A stretch of 32,318 nt of DNA from assembly GCA_002212725.1 (NCBI GenBank), contig MTCR01000112.1, forward strand, positions 1 to 32,318. Direction: 5' to 3'. Source of the stretch: Sphingobacteriales bacterium TSM_CSM (GTDB taxonomy: Bacteria > Bacteroidota > Bacteroidia > Chitinophagales > UBA2359). The notes under the pieces were generated by a model, which saw nothing but the letters and a program-made list of their open reading frames with translations, ran no database searches and had not been told where the DNA came from. Every line of letters starts with the position of its first letter. Position 1 is the stretch's first letter. Of the stretch, positions 7,821 to 17,021 are shown piece after piece. The position numbers and the translations under genes were made by a program.

Positions 7821-7869
7821 CGCCGTTTTGTTGCGCCTTTTGGGGTTATGTGTTTTTACCAAAACGGCG
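7821..7869. repeat. 10-bp inverted repeat with a 29-bp spacer
   Basis: CGCCGTTTTG (7821-7830) and CAAAACGGCG (7860-7869) are perfect inverted repeats between the stop of the SprB-repeat gene (7990) and the start of the EGF-like lipoprotein gene (7714). It could be an operator upstream of the lipoprotein gene or the base of an RNA hairpin; there is no T tract to make it a clear terminator. Confidence 0.45.
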
Positions 7870-7989
7870 CTGTGTTCAATATGTCCGCAAATATCGGAAA
7901 ATAATTTGGTTTTTAATGAATTAACTGAATAGACTTTTTATTATTTGCATGGTTTAACTGCTTAACCCGTTAAATTTTGGGGTGTTTTG

Positions 7990-10059
7990 TCAATATCTTA
8001 CCGGTGTTATGCCAATAACCGATATATTTGGCTGAAGGGCGCTGAAATCGGCAAAGTTTACATTTCCATCGTGTGTTACATCGGGTAAAAAGTAGTTGTT
8101 TGCCGTATTTCCCGATAAAATCTGGGCAATAAGGGTGTTCACATCGGCAAAGGTAATTACCCCGTTGGCATTTACATCGCCGGCGCGCATTGCCCAAATA
8201 TTGGTATTTAGTTGTACGGTTTGCCCGGTTCCAAAGGTTTTGGCGGCAGAGAGGGTAAAATCATAGGGGTTACCTGTGTTGGGCAGCGCCACCGGCACCG
8301 AACTCATAACGGGCAGGTGGTTGCGGTGGCGCACTACAAGGTAGTAGCTGCCTGCCGGAATGGTGCCAAAGGTAATGCCGGTGGTACCGTTGGCGCTCAC
8401 TACTACGCCGTTGCTGAGTACAAAACCGGCGCGGCGGTCGAGCAGGGTGGCGGGGTCGGTGGCAGAGCGGGCTTCAATCAACACCCAGTCGGTGGCGTTG
8501 GCGGGTATGGCATCTGTGGTAGGAGCGTTTTCGCTGCCCGGGTAGTTCCAGGGCAGGCCGTTGTAGGGTTGTGCTGTTGGCAGGTAGTTGCTGTTGCGCA
8601 GGGTGGTGGTCATGGCACCCAGCGGAATGCTGTAGGCACCTTGCAGCAAAATACGCAGTTCGGCTGCGGTGCCGGTGGCGCAGCAGGTATTAACCAACAC
8701 CGATTGCGAAGTGGTAGCCGTACAACCGTTTTGCGTTACGGTATAGCTTATTTGGCAAGGCACGCCGGGGGTTGCCAAAGAGGGTATAAACACATTGCTG
8801 GCAGAGCAGGCGCTGCTAAAAGTGCCGCCGGGGGTAACCGGGGTAAGCACTACGGGCGGGTCGGTGGTAAAATAGGTGGGGTTTAGTTGGGTAAAAGCAG
8901 CATCGGGCGTATCATAAACGGTTACCGTTTGCGATGAAGTGGCTGTGCAACTGCCTTGGGTTACGGAGTAGGTAATGGTAACGGGCGTTCCGAAGGTGGT
9001 TACGTTTCGGGGGGCGAAAACGTTGCCCGCTACACCGGTGCCGGTAAAAGTACCGCCCGATGTTGCCGGAATCAGTATTACATCGGAAGAATTGCTGCAA
9101 TAAGTAGCGGCAAGGGTGGTAAAGGCAGGGTTAACCGCAGCCCCGGGTTGTATGGTAAAACTTACCACCGATGAGCAGCCGGGCACAATGGGTTGTGCGG
9201 TAATGCTTACCTGGTCAACCGAAAAAGCGGGGTCGAAGGCTGCTGAGTCGCCCGAAATGTTCGTCCAGCAGAAACGGTAGCGCAAGGAGGGTTGGTTATC
9301 AAAAGCGGCATTGGTAACCGTAGCCTGCTGCCACCCTGCATTGCCGCTAAAGTTGCCGCCCACAGAAGTCCAGCCGCCGCCGGTGCTGTATTGCACATAG
9401 CCGTAAGAATTGTTGCTGCCCACACCTAACCAGTAAAATTTAAGGGCAACATTGCCGTAACCGCTTGTAGATATGGGCAGGTTCATTTCGGCACATTGGG
9501 TGCTGGCTTGGTCGGCATCGAAATTGGCGTTCAGGGGCGGCCAGGGCGGGTCGCAAAATCCACTGCCAGAGCCGGTGGCGCGTATGTGCAGGTAATTGCT
9601 GTATGGGTAACCGGTAACGGCGGCGGGTTGTGCAGGCACATTGGGTACAGAAAAAAGTTCAAAACCCGAAAAATAGCAGGTAGATCCGGTATAATTGGCA
9701 TCAACAAACCATTGGTTGGAGCCTGCGCCGGTGTTTAGTGTCCAGTTGCTGCTGCCGCTGTTAAAATTATCGGAAAACAGGGTTACCGCACTGCCCGAAG
9801 CGCTGCCTCCGGCCGAAACCGTTACCGAGTAGTTGCCATCGGGCAGGTTGGCGGCGCTGTTGGTACTGCTCACATTGGGCTGCCAGATATAAGTATAGCT
9901 GCCCGGCGAGTTAATGAGGATAGTTGCGGCGCCGTTGTTTGCACCTGCACAACTTTCATTGGTTACTGTGGTACCGGTTACCGGACAAGGCTGCGCCGCC
10001 GCCTGCCGGGCGGTAATACATAACAGAGTTGTAATAAACCAAAAGTAATAACGCTTCAT
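7990..10059 (-). CDS. Secreted SprB-repeat protein with PKD-like and dockerin-like modules
   Basis: A 689-residue secreted protein. The signal peptide (about 1-22, ending QAAA) is followed by one SprB-type repeat (about 25-85, with CAGANNGAATILI and LPDGNYSVTVS), named after the gliding adhesin SprB. Then comes a jelly-roll-like region beginning LFSDNFNSGSSNW (about 92-285), and two PKD-like repeats sharing GGTF...VTQ-x-x-CTATTSQ. The C-terminus has two EF-hand-like loops, DVNANGVITFAD (628-639) and DVTHDGNVNFAD (660-671), as in dockerin-like tails of Bacteroidota exoproteins. No standard T9SS type A tail is visible. A frame opens 24 codons earlier at 10131, but the ATG at 10059 (MKRYYFWFITTLL) gives a proper signal peptide. 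The role is probably adhesive or structural at the surface; this is inference. Confidence 0.8.
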   Translation of the reverse strand: MKRYYFWFITTLLCITARQAAAQPCPVTGTTVTNESCAGANNGAATILINSPGSYTYIWQPNVSSTNSAANLPDGNYSVTVSAGGSASGSAVTLFSDNFNSGSSNWTLNTGAGSNQWFVDANYTGSTCYFSGFELFSVPNVPAQPAAVTGYPYSNYLHIRATGSGSGFCDPPWPPLNANFDADQASTQCAEMNLPISTSGYGNVALKFYWLGVGSNNSYGYVQYSTGGGWTSVGGNFSGNAGWQQATVTNAAFDNQPSLRYRFCWTNISGDSAAFDPAFSVDQVSITAQPIVPGCSSVVSFTIQPGAAVNPAFTTLAATYCSNSSDVILIPATSGGTFTGTGVAGNVFAPRNVTTFGTPVTITYSVTQGSCTATSSQTVTVYDTPDAAFTQLNPTYFTTDPPVVLTPVTPGGTFSSACSASNVFIPSLATPGVPCQISYTVTQNGCTATTSQSVLVNTCCATGTAAELRILLQGAYSIPLGAMTTTLRNSNYLPTAQPYNGLPWNYPGSENAPTTDAIPANATDWVLIEARSATDPATLLDRRAGFVLSNGVVVSANGTTGITFGTIPAGSYYLVVRHRNHLPVMSSVPVALPNTGNPYDFTLSAAKTFGTGQTVQLNTNIWAMRAGDVNANGVITFADVNTLIAQILSGNTANNYFLPDVTHDGNVNFADFSALQPNISVIGITPVRY

Positions 10060-10240
10060 ATATAAACACATTAAAAAAAACAACAAATAAAGTAGAGCAA
10101 GGCAATATACGATTAATTTTATTTTTACCATATTTCGGGCAACTTTTCATTGCACCGCAAAGCCCTGTTTTTTCAAAAAACCTGTTTATTGCCCTTCAAA
10201 AGCATTTTAGCGGGTAAATGGCATTAATTTTGGTATAAGA

Positions 10241-10274
10241 TTTACCATACATTAAGTTTATTACCGTAATTTTG
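10241..10274 (+). promoter_or_regulatory. Possible promoter of the glucosaminidase gene
   Basis: TAATTTTG (10267-10274) matches TAnnTTTG and lies 63 bases before the ATG at 10338. The upstream box is only TTTA (10241-10244, 22-bp spacer), so the assignment is moderate. Confidence 0.35.
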
Positions 10275-10337
10275 CACACCAATGCTTGTGCCTTCACCAC
10301 AAAATACCATCAGCCACTTTCATAGAACCCCTGTGTT

Positions 10338-11471
10338 ATGGATACTACCTTGTTTGGCATAAAAAAGCGCCTTTTGCAAACGGCAGTTATGTATTGTCTG
10401 CTTGCCTGCCTGCTGTGGCAACACAGCGCCTGCGCCGACGATAACTATGAACGCGCACAAGATTACATATTAAAATACAAACCGCTTGCCGTTGACGAAA
10501 TGAAACGAACAGGCATACCGGCCAGCATAAAACTGGCTCAAGCCCTGTTGGAAACCAACTACGGAACCAGCCGCCTGGCAACTGAAGGGAAAAACCATTT
10601 TGGCATAAAATGCAAAGCATATTGGCAGGGCGATACGCTGCTGGTAGATGACGACACTTTACAGGAGTGTTTCCGGCGATACCCGTCGGTATATGACTCT
10701 TATATAGACCACTCCGAGTTTTTGCGCTACCACCGAGAAGGGTATTACAGCCACCTGTTCCTCTACAGTTCAACAGATTATATAAGTTGGGCAGAAGGTT
10801 TGCAGGCCGCCGGCTATGCCACCAGCCCCAACTATGCCAAAAACCTTATTGCTATTATACAACGCTACCACTTGTATGACTACGACCGCCCCGTAACCGC
10901 CAACTATCTGCCGGCAGTTGTGCCACCGCCGTTTAACGCGGCATCTTATGCACAAAACGTGCCCGCGCCGCCTGTACAATCAGCCAAGCCCGATGCGGGG
11001 TTTTCAAAAACTTTTGTGCCAAAACCGGCTTTTAACGCAGCAGCCAACCCGCCCCTGAGCAGTGTTGCCGCCACCCAACCGGCCGAAAACCCCAATCAAA
11101 CAGGCAATGCCACACCCCACAGCACCCTGCAACTGGAAGATGTGTTTATTAACGGATTGCAAGCCATTATAGCCACCGCCGACCTGCACCTATCCTACAT
11201 TGCAGCCCGTTTTAACCTTCCCGAAGATGATGTTTATGAGTTTAACGAAGCCCGGCCAACCAATAAACAGGTAAAGGCAGGCATACCCATATTTTTGCAG
11301 CCCAAAAAGAAAAAAGCAGCCAGTGGCATTGCGGCGCACTTAGTGCAACCCAACGAAACCCTGCTCGAAATTTCGCAACTGTACGGCATGAAGGTAAAAT
11401 CTTTGTGCAAACTCAATAAAATGCAACCCGATGAAACACCCAAACCGGGCAGCATATTACACCTGCACTAA
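10338..11471 (+). CDS. Glucosaminidase-domain peptidoglycan hydrolase with LysM domains
   Basis: Predicted cell-wall N-acetylglucosaminidase, 377 residues. A hydrophobic N-terminal signal (about 10-33) leads to a glucosaminidase domain (about 38-185) with the family sequence IKLAQALLETNYGTSRLA, in which Glu72 is the likely catalytic acid, plus NHFGIKC and the GYATSPNYAKNLI end. A Pro/Ala-rich linker (about 190-255) follows. Residues 265-318 look like a degenerate LysM and 333-377 (VQPNETLLEISQLYGM...PGSILHLH) a clear LysM that binds glycan. This domain order is standard in Bacteroidota. The gene is divergent from the SprB-repeat gene across 278 bp and stands alone. Its role is likely septum cleavage or wall remodelling. 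Confidence 0.9.
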   Translation: MDTTLFGIKKRLLQTAVMYCLLACLLWQHSACADDNYERAQDYILKYKPLAVDEMKRTGIPASIKLAQALLETNYGTSRLATEGKNHFGIKCKAYWQGDTLLVDDDTLQECFRRYPSVYDSYIDHSEFLRYHREGYYSHLFLYSSTDYISWAEGLQAAGYATSPNYAKNLIAIIQRYHLYDYDRPVTANYLPAVVPPPFNAASYAQNVPAPPVQSAKPDAGFSKTFVPKPAFNAAANPPLSSVAATQPAENPNQTGNATPHSTLQLEDVFINGLQAIIATADLHLSYIAARFNLPEDDVYEFNEARPTNKQVKAGIPIFLQPKKKKAASGIAAHLVQPNETLLEISQLYGMKVKSLCKLNKMQPDETPKPGSILHLH

Positions 11472-11763
11472 CCAAACCGCCCCGCCAAAAGGCATTACTA
11501 ATGCAACAGCCGCCTGTACTCTTACCAAAATACCACCCAATTTGCCCGGTAACGCGTAAACCACTTAACCCCTTTTTTTGTATTATTCCGGACAAATGCT
11601 TTCCAACCAAGGTAAACAAGGTATGCCCATGCAAACAACTTTTATGAAAGTTGCCATACATAGTTCCGCAATTTACCCAACTTAAAACCCTGTTTATTTC
11701 TTAACCAATTCAAAATCCTTGCACCGGCTGCTTACCCCAAACCGGCTGCCAACAAAACACAAT

Positions 11764-14529
11764 ATGAGTTCCTATTCTTACATCTCAAACGCACACCCGG
11801 CTTTTATTGAAGCCTTGTATAACGATTACCGTAAAAGCCCCGAAACCGTAGATATTTACTGGAAAAAATTTTTTGAAGGTTTCGATTATGCCCTTCAACA
11901 AAACCCCGATGACGGCGCTGCCGCTCAAAACGGAAACGGCCTTGCCTTGCCCGCAACGTCCACCCAACAATTGCAACTGGAACTGAAAACCTATACCCTG
12001 CTGAATGCCTACCGGCAAAAAGGCCACCTCGAATCGAAAACCAACCCCATAAAACCCCGAAAAGACCGCCACGCCCACCTGCAACTGCAAGATTTTGGGC
12101 TTACCGAGGCCGACCTTGACAAAACCGTATCCGTTGGCAGCCGGTTGGGGCTGGGCAACAACGCCACCCTGCAGCAGATTGTTAACCGCCTTCGGGAAGT
12201 GTACTGCGGCCCGCTGGGTTTCGAATTCACCTATATTACCAACCCCGAAGCATTGGAGTGGTTCAGAAGTAAAATTGAAAACATGAACGGCAGTTTCGGG
12301 TTTTCTATTGACAAAAAACAGCGTATCCTGCAAAAACTCAACGAATCGGCAGTATTTGAAGAATTTCTGCACCGCAAATACCAGGGCGAAAAACGCTTTT
12401 CACTGGAAGGCGGCGAATCTACCATACCCGCACTCGATGCCATTATTGGCAGCGCCGGCAAACAGGGTGTAGAAGAGGTAATAATTGGCATGGCACACCG
12501 GGGCCGCCTTAATGTGCTGGCTAATATACTGGGTAAAACTTATGAACAAATTTTCAGCGAATTTGAAAATACCCTGCCTACCGACCTTACCATGGGCGAC
12601 GGCGACGTGAAATACCACCTCGGTTACTCCTCGCAAATTACCACCGATGCAGGCAAATCCATGTACATTAAACTGGCACCCAACCCCTCGCACCTCGAAG
12701 CCGTAAACCCCGTGGTAGAGGGTTTTGCCCGCGCAAAAGCCGATGTAGTGTACCACTCTGACTACGACCGCATTTTACCCCTGCTCATACACGGCGATGC
12801 CGCCGTTGCCGGACAAGGCGTAGTATATGAAGTGCTGCAAATGTGCAAACTGGAGGGCTATTACACCGGCGGAACCCTGCACTTTGTTATTAATAACCAG
12901 GTGGGTTTTACCACCGATTTTGACGATGCCCGCTCTGCCGACTACTGCACCAGCCTGGCCGCTATGGTTAAAGCGCCGGTAATTCATGTGAACGGCGACA
13001 ACGTGGAAGCCGTGGTGTTTGCCGCCGAATTGGCCATGGAATACCGCCAGCTTTTTAACTCCGATGTGTTTGTTGATATGGTGTGCTACCGCAAATACGG
13101 CCACAACGAGGGCGACGACCCCAAATTTACCCAGCCCTTTATGTACAGCATCATAGAAAAACACCCCAGTGTGCGCAAAATTTACTCGCAACAACTGGCG
13201 CAAAAAGGCGAAATTGAAGCCGCCTTAGCCGAACAAATGGAAAAAGCATTCTGGACAGAATTGCAGGAACGCTTAGATATGGTAAAACAAAAACCCCTGC
13301 CCTACCAATATCAGGAACCCGAACTGGCCTGGAAATTATTGCGCAAATCAAAACCCGATGATTTTGAGCTGTCGCCCGTTACCGGCATTTCAAAAGAACA
13401 GGTAAAAATAATTACCGAAGGGTTGGGAACCCTGCCCGAAGGTTTTGAACCTACCCGCAAAGCCCAGAAAATGATTGAAGACCGGCGCGAAATGATGCAA
13501 AAAAACAAAACCCTTGATTGGGGCGCCGCCGAACTCATCAGCTACGGCTCGGTACTGCTGGAAGGTAAAAATGTGCGCATGAGCGGCGAAGATGTTAAAC
13601 GCGGCACTTTTTCGCACCGCCACGCCGTTGTGTACGACCAAACCCGCGAAGGCAAATCCTATAACCGCCTCAACCACCTGGCGCCCGGCAAACAAGGGCG
13701 GTTTATGATTTACAACTCCCTGCTGTCTGAGTATGCCGTAATGGGCTTTGAATACGGCTACGCCATGTCATCGCCCGAACATCTGGTAATATGGGAAGCC
13801 CAGTTTGGCGATTTTGCCAATGGCGCCCAAATTATCATAGACCAGTTCATTACCTCCTCCGAAAGTAAATGGAACCGAATGAACGGACTGGTGCTGCTGC
13901 TGCCCCACGGCTACGAAGGCCAAGGCCCCGAACACTCCAGCGCCCGCTTAGAGCGCTTTTTGCAAGCCTGCGCCCAGGAAAACATGTATGTAACCAACAT
14001 TACCGAACCCGCCAACTTTTTCCACGCCATCAGGCGGCAGTTGCACCTGCCCTTCCGCAAACCGCTGGTGGTTATGTCGCCCAAATCGCTGCTGCGCTCG
14101 GCGCAATCGGGCATTGCCGATATTATGGGCAACACCCGTTTCAGAGAAATTATTGATGACCCCACCATTCAGCAGCCCGAAAACGTGAAAAAACTGTTGT
14201 TGTGCAGCGGTAAAATTTACTACGACCTGGCACAAAAACAAAAAGCCGAAAACAACCAACAGGTAGCGGTTGTACGTCTTGAACAGCTATACCCGCTCAG
14301 CCAGGGGCAACTAAAAGCCGTTTTCAACAAATACAGCCATGCCCGTATTGCCTGGGTACAGGAAGAATCCGCCAATATGGGCGCCCTGTGGCATATTCAG
14401 TACCGTTTAGGCTCGGTGGTAAAAGAGTATATAGCCCGAAAAGAAAGCTCCTCGCCCGCTACCGGTTTTAAAAAACAACACGAAAAAGAACAAAAAGAAC
14501 TTATTGAACGGGCATTTACCATAGCTTAA
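11764..14529 (+). CDS. sucA: 2-oxoglutarate dehydrogenase E1 component
   Basis: Thiamine-diphosphate-dependent decarboxylase of the 2-oxoglutarate dehydrogenase complex, which feeds succinyl-CoA into the TCA cycle. It has 921 residues, normal for the family. The N-terminus (about 1-45) carries the E2-binding pattern [20 protein letters not shown]. Core signatures are [18 protein letters not shown], the ThDP-binding [13 protein letters not shown] followed by [10 protein letters not shown], and [17 protein letters not shown]. In the C-terminal half, [18 protein letters not shown] is diagnostic. The frame is open from 11719, but the ATG at 11764 ([14 protein letters not shown]) matches known starts. 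sucB follows 64 bases downstream, the usual order; an E3 gene is not in the window. Confidence 0.96.
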   Translation: MSSYSYISNAHPAFIEALYNDYRKSPETVDIYWKKFFEGFDYALQQNPDDGAAAQNGNGLALPATSTQQLQLELKTYTLLNAYRQKGHLESKTNPIKPRKDRHAHLQLQDFGLTEADLDKTVSVGSRLGLGNNATLQQIVNRLREVYCGPLGFEFTYITNPEALEWFRSKIENMNGSFGFSIDKKQRILQKLNESAVFEEFLHRKYQGEKRFSLEGGESTIPALDAIIGSAGKQGVEEVIIGMAHRGRLNVLANILGKTYEQIFSEFENTLPTDLTMGDGDVKYHLGYSSQITTDAGKSMYIKLAPNPSHLEAVNPVVEGFARAKADVVYHSDYDRILPLLIHGDAAVAGQGVVYEVLQMCKLEGYYTGGTLHFVINNQVGFTTDFDDARSADYCTSLAAMVKAPVIHVNGDNVEAVVFAAELAMEYRQLFNSDVFVDMVCYRKYGHNEGDDPKFTQPFMYSIIEKHPSVRKIYSQQLAQKGEIEAALAEQMEKAFWTELQERLDMVKQKPLPYQYQEPELAWKLLRKSKPDDFELSPVTGISKEQVKIITEGLGTLPEGFEPTRKAQKMIEDRREMMQKNKTLDWGAAELISYGSVLLEGKNVRMSGEDVKRGTFSHRHAVVYDQTREGKSYNRLNHLAPGKQGRFMIYNSLLSEYAVMGFEYGYAMSSPEHLVIWEAQFGDFANGAQIIIDQFITSSESKWNRMNGLVLLLPHGYEGQGPEHSSARLERFLQACAQENMYVTNITEPANFFHAIRRQLHLPFRKPLVVMSPKSLLRSAQSGIADIMGNTRFREIIDDPTIQQPENVKKLLLCSGKIYYDLAQKQKAENNQQVAVVRLEQLYPLSQGQLKAVFNKYSHARIAWVQEESANMGALWHIQYRLGSVVKEYIARKESSSPATGFKKQHEKEQKELIERAFTIA

Positions 14530-14543
14530 CCCCGCAGGTTTAC

Positions 14544-14551
14544 TATTTTTG
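14544..14551 (+). promoter_or_regulatory. Possible internal -7 box before sucB
   Basis: TATTTTTG matches TAnnTTTG in the short sucA-sucB gap, 42 bases before the sucB start. No good upstream box is present, so sucB is more likely transcribed mainly from the sucA promoter. Confidence 0.25.
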
Positions 14552-14593
14552 TGCCGAAATTGTTATATTTTACTTAATCTACCCCAAAAATTC

Positions 14594-15856
14594 ATGATAG
14601 TTGATATAAAAGTTCCCTCTCCCGGCGAATCGGTAACCGAAGTAACCATTGGTAAAATATTGGTGCAAAACGGCGAAACCGTTGCCATTGACCAAATTAT
14701 CTGCGAACTCGAATCGGATAAAGCTACCCTGGAAGTTGCCGCCGAAGTTGAAGGCGTTATTACCCTTTTTGTAAAAGAAGGCGACGATATTGCCGCAGGC
14801 GCTGTTATAGGAACCATTAATACCGATGCCGCTGCCGCGGTAAAACCCGCAACGGCCATGCCCGATAAATCTACAACACCGGCGGTTGTGGTTAACACCA
14901 ATGCCGACGAACAGGAGAGCAGTTATGCCGAAGGACACCCCTCGCCGGCAGCGCTTAAACTCATGCAGGAAAACAACATTGCCCCCGGTGCCATTAAAGG
15001 CAGCGGCGCCGGCGGCCGCATTACCAAACAAGATGTGCTGCTCTACCTCGAAAACCGGAAAAACAAACAGCAAACCCCTGTTGCCCCCACACCCGAAACT
15101 AGCGCCAAAGAAACACTGCCCCAAACCATACCGGCCGCCAATAACCCCGGCAGCAACCGCACCGACCGCCGCGAAAAAATGACCCGCCTGCGAAAAACCA
15201 TTTCGCAAAGACTGGTGGCAGCCAAAAACAACACCGCCATGCTTACCACCTTTAACGAGGTGGATTTAACCGAGGTGATGGCCCTGCGTGCCAAATACAA
15301 AGAAGTGTTTGAAAAAAAACACGGCATCGGGTTGGGCTTTATGTCGTTCTTTTCAAAAGCCAGTGCCATTGCCCTGCAAGAATTTCCGGCAGTAAACGCC
15401 TATATTGTTGAAGATGCCATTGAATACCACAATTATGTTGATATTTCCATAGCTGTTTCAACGCCAAAAGGGTTGGTGGTTCCCGTAATAAGAAACGTGC
15501 AAAACCTGGACCTGAAAGAAATTGAACTGGCCGTTAAAGACCTTGCCGTTAAAGGCCGCGATGGCTTGCTTACCATGGAAGACATGACCGGCGGCACCTT
15601 TACCATTACCAACGGCGGGGTGTTTGGCTCGCTGCTTTCTACCCCCATTTTAAACCCGCCACAGAGCGCCATTTTGGGAATGCACAAAATACAAGAACGC
15701 CCCATGGTGGTGAACGGACAAATTATTGCGCGCCCCATGATGTACCTTGCCCTTAGCTACGACCACCGCATTATTGACGGAAAAGAGGCCGTAAGCTTTT
15801 TGGTGCGCATAAAAGAACTGCTCGAAGACCCCATGAAACTGTTTCTGAACCTGTAA
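14594..15856 (+). CDS. sucB: 2-oxoglutarate dehydrogenase E2, dihydrolipoyl succinyltransferase
   Basis: The core acyltransferase of the 2-oxoglutarate dehydrogenase complex, 420 residues. There is a single lipoyl domain (1-77) with the modified lysine K43 in [12 protein letters not shown] charged/Pro/Ala linker comes next, followed by a peripheral subunit-binding domain (about 115-153, [20 protein letters not shown]) and the catalytic domain from about 190, with the active-site motif DHRIIDG near the end. [15 protein letters not shown] at the start and [13 protein letters not shown] identify it as the succinyl rather than acetyl enzyme. The frame is open from 14549, but the ATG at 14594 starts the lipoyl domain exactly ([13 protein letters not shown]). 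It forms an operon with sucA. Confidence 0.96.
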   Translation: MIVDIKVPSPGESVTEVTIGKILVQNGETVAIDQIICELESDKATLEVAAEVEGVITLFVKEGDDIAAGAVIGTINTDAAAAVKPATAMPDKSTTPAVVVNTNADEQESSYAEGHPSPAALKLMQENNIAPGAIKGSGAGGRITKQDVLLYLENRKNKQQTPVAPTPETSAKETLPQTIPAANNPGSNRTDRREKMTRLRKTISQRLVAAKNNTAMLTTFNEVDLTEVMALRAKYKEVFEKKHGIGLGFMSFFSKASAIALQEFPAVNAYIVEDAIEYHNYVDISIAVSTPKGLVVPVIRNVQNLDLKEIELAVKDLAVKGRDGLLTMEDMTGGTFTITNGGVFGSLLSTPILNPPQSAILGMHKIQERPMVVNGQIIARPMMYLALSYDHRIIDGKEAVSFLVRIKELLEDPMKLFLNL

Positions 15857-15914
15857 GCCAGCTGCCACAGGTATTGCCCGTGTTTATGGCGCTTACATTT
15901 TTTACCTGCTGCGC

Positions 15915-16616
15915 ATGAATACCGAAAGAAACCGCAACATTCAAAATCACTTTAACAACGAAGCGGTAATTTACGACCGGGTTATTACCACCGTAATACC
16001 GTTTTACAGCCAAATGTTGCAGGCAGTGGTGCAAAACATACCCTTTGCGCCCGGTGAACCCTTTAAAATTGCCGATTTGGGCTGCGGAACCGGCACCCTC
16101 AGCGGGGCAGTAAAACAGTGTTTTACCCAATGTAAGTTGGTTTGCTACGATTTTTCGGAAAATATGCTGCAACAGGCACGGCAAAACCTGCAACAATTGG
16201 AAGGCATAACGTACCGGCTTGCCGATTTTAACACCATGCGGTTTGAGCCGCAAGCCCCGTTTCATGCCATCGTGTCGAGCCTTGCCCTGCACCATCTGGA
16301 AACCGATGAAGATAAACGGCGTTTTTACCGCAAAGTGTATGAAGCGCTGCTGCCCGGCGGCGTGTTTATTAATGCCGATGCCGTACTTTCCGGCTTTGAC
16401 GGTTGGCAACAGGTAAATATTGCCCTTTGGAAGCAGTTTATGCGCAATTATTACTCCGATGACGAAATAGAAAACCACTGGTTTGAACGCTTTAAGCATG
16501 AAGACCGCCCGGCGGTGCTTATGCAGCAGTTGCAGTGGTTAACCCAAATGGGCTTTTCTTGTACCGATGTGTTTTGGAAATACGGCAATTTTGCTGTGTA
16601 TGGAGCAATAAAATAA
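15915..16616 (+). CDS. Class I SAM-dependent methyltransferase
   Basis: A cytoplasmic methyltransferase of 233 residues with the Rossmann-type fold. Motif I is IADLGCGTGTLS (52-63), the acidic residue of motif II is in LVCYDFSENML, and SSLALHHLETDEDKRRFYRK and LLPGGVFINADAVL are the later strands. The N-terminal NIQNHFNNEAVIYDRVI and the overall layout resemble small-molecule or UbiE-like enzymes, but the substrate cannot be read from sequence. It starts 58 bases after sucB and might be read through from it. The HFNNEA/YDR part is the only family-specific hint. Confidence 0.85.
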   Translation: MNTERNRNIQNHFNNEAVIYDRVITTVIPFYSQMLQAVVQNIPFAPGEPFKIADLGCGTGTLSGAVKQCFTQCKLVCYDFSENMLQQARQNLQQLEGITYRLADFNTMRFEPQAPFHAIVSSLALHHLETDEDKRRFYRKVYEALLPGGVFINADAVLSGFDGWQQVNIALWKQFMRNYYSDDEIENHWFERFKHEDRPAVLMQQLQWLTQMGFSCTDVFWKYGNFAVYGAIK

Positions 16617-16703
16617 CCCGAAGCACAATTTTTACCCGTTTGCGGAACTATTTACACGTCAAAAAGTGTTACGCTGCTTTGTACCGCCCCCAAAACCACC
16701 CCT

Positions 16704-17006
16704 ATGGAAACATCAGAAAAATACCGCCCCATACAAAACTACTTTAACGGCGAGGGTAAAATTGTTATCTGGCCCAGCAAACGCAACCACCTGCCCCGCC
16801 AAATACTGATATTGGAGTTTTTGGCAGAAAAGTTTGAACCCAACCGCCACTATACCGAAAAAGAGGTAAACGAAATTTTAAACCAATACCATACTTTTGG
16901 CGACCCGGCGCTGCTGCGGCGAGAACTGTTTGGCCGCAAACTGCTTAACCGCACTATTGACGGGCGCGCTTACTGGCTGGTATCTGCCACCCAAAATGCA
17001 GAATAA
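16704..17006 (+). CDS. DUF2087 domain protein
   Basis: A 100-residue cytoplasmic protein matching the DUF2087 pattern along its whole length: KRNHLPRQILILEFLAEKF, then YTEKEVNEILNQYHTFGDPALLRRELFGRKLLNR, then a final DGRAYWLV. The family forms a winged-helix-like fold and is often attached to metalloregulators or acetyltransferases; here it stands alone. It lies 87 bases after the methyltransferase in the same direction and converges with glpD, whose stop is only 15 bases away with no visible terminator between them. A regulatory role is plausible but not shown. Confidence 0.8.
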   Translation: METSEKYRPIQNYFNGEGKIVIWPSKRNHLPRQILILEFLAEKFEPNRHYTEKEVNEILNQYHTFGDPALLRRELFGRKLLNRTIDGRAYWLVSATQNAE

Positions 17007-17021
17007 ACCCGCATTAGCTAA

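Noticed and set aside
8212-8886. 224-residue plus-strand frame, Gly/Ala/Val-rich
   Set aside because: Antisense shadow of the SprB-repeat/dockerin-like gene; composition is typical of reverse-read Thr/Asn/Pro-rich exoproteins.
11413-11661. 82-residue minus-strand frame between the glucosaminidase gene and sucA
   Set aside because: It overlaps the LysM end of the glucosaminidase gene and shows no motif. The remaining intergenic stretch up to sucA shows only a small CAACTTT/AAAGTTG hairpin at 11636-11653.
15771-16499. 242-residue minus-strand frame
   Set aside because: It spans the end of sucB and most of the methyltransferase gene, both with clear motifs on the plus strand.
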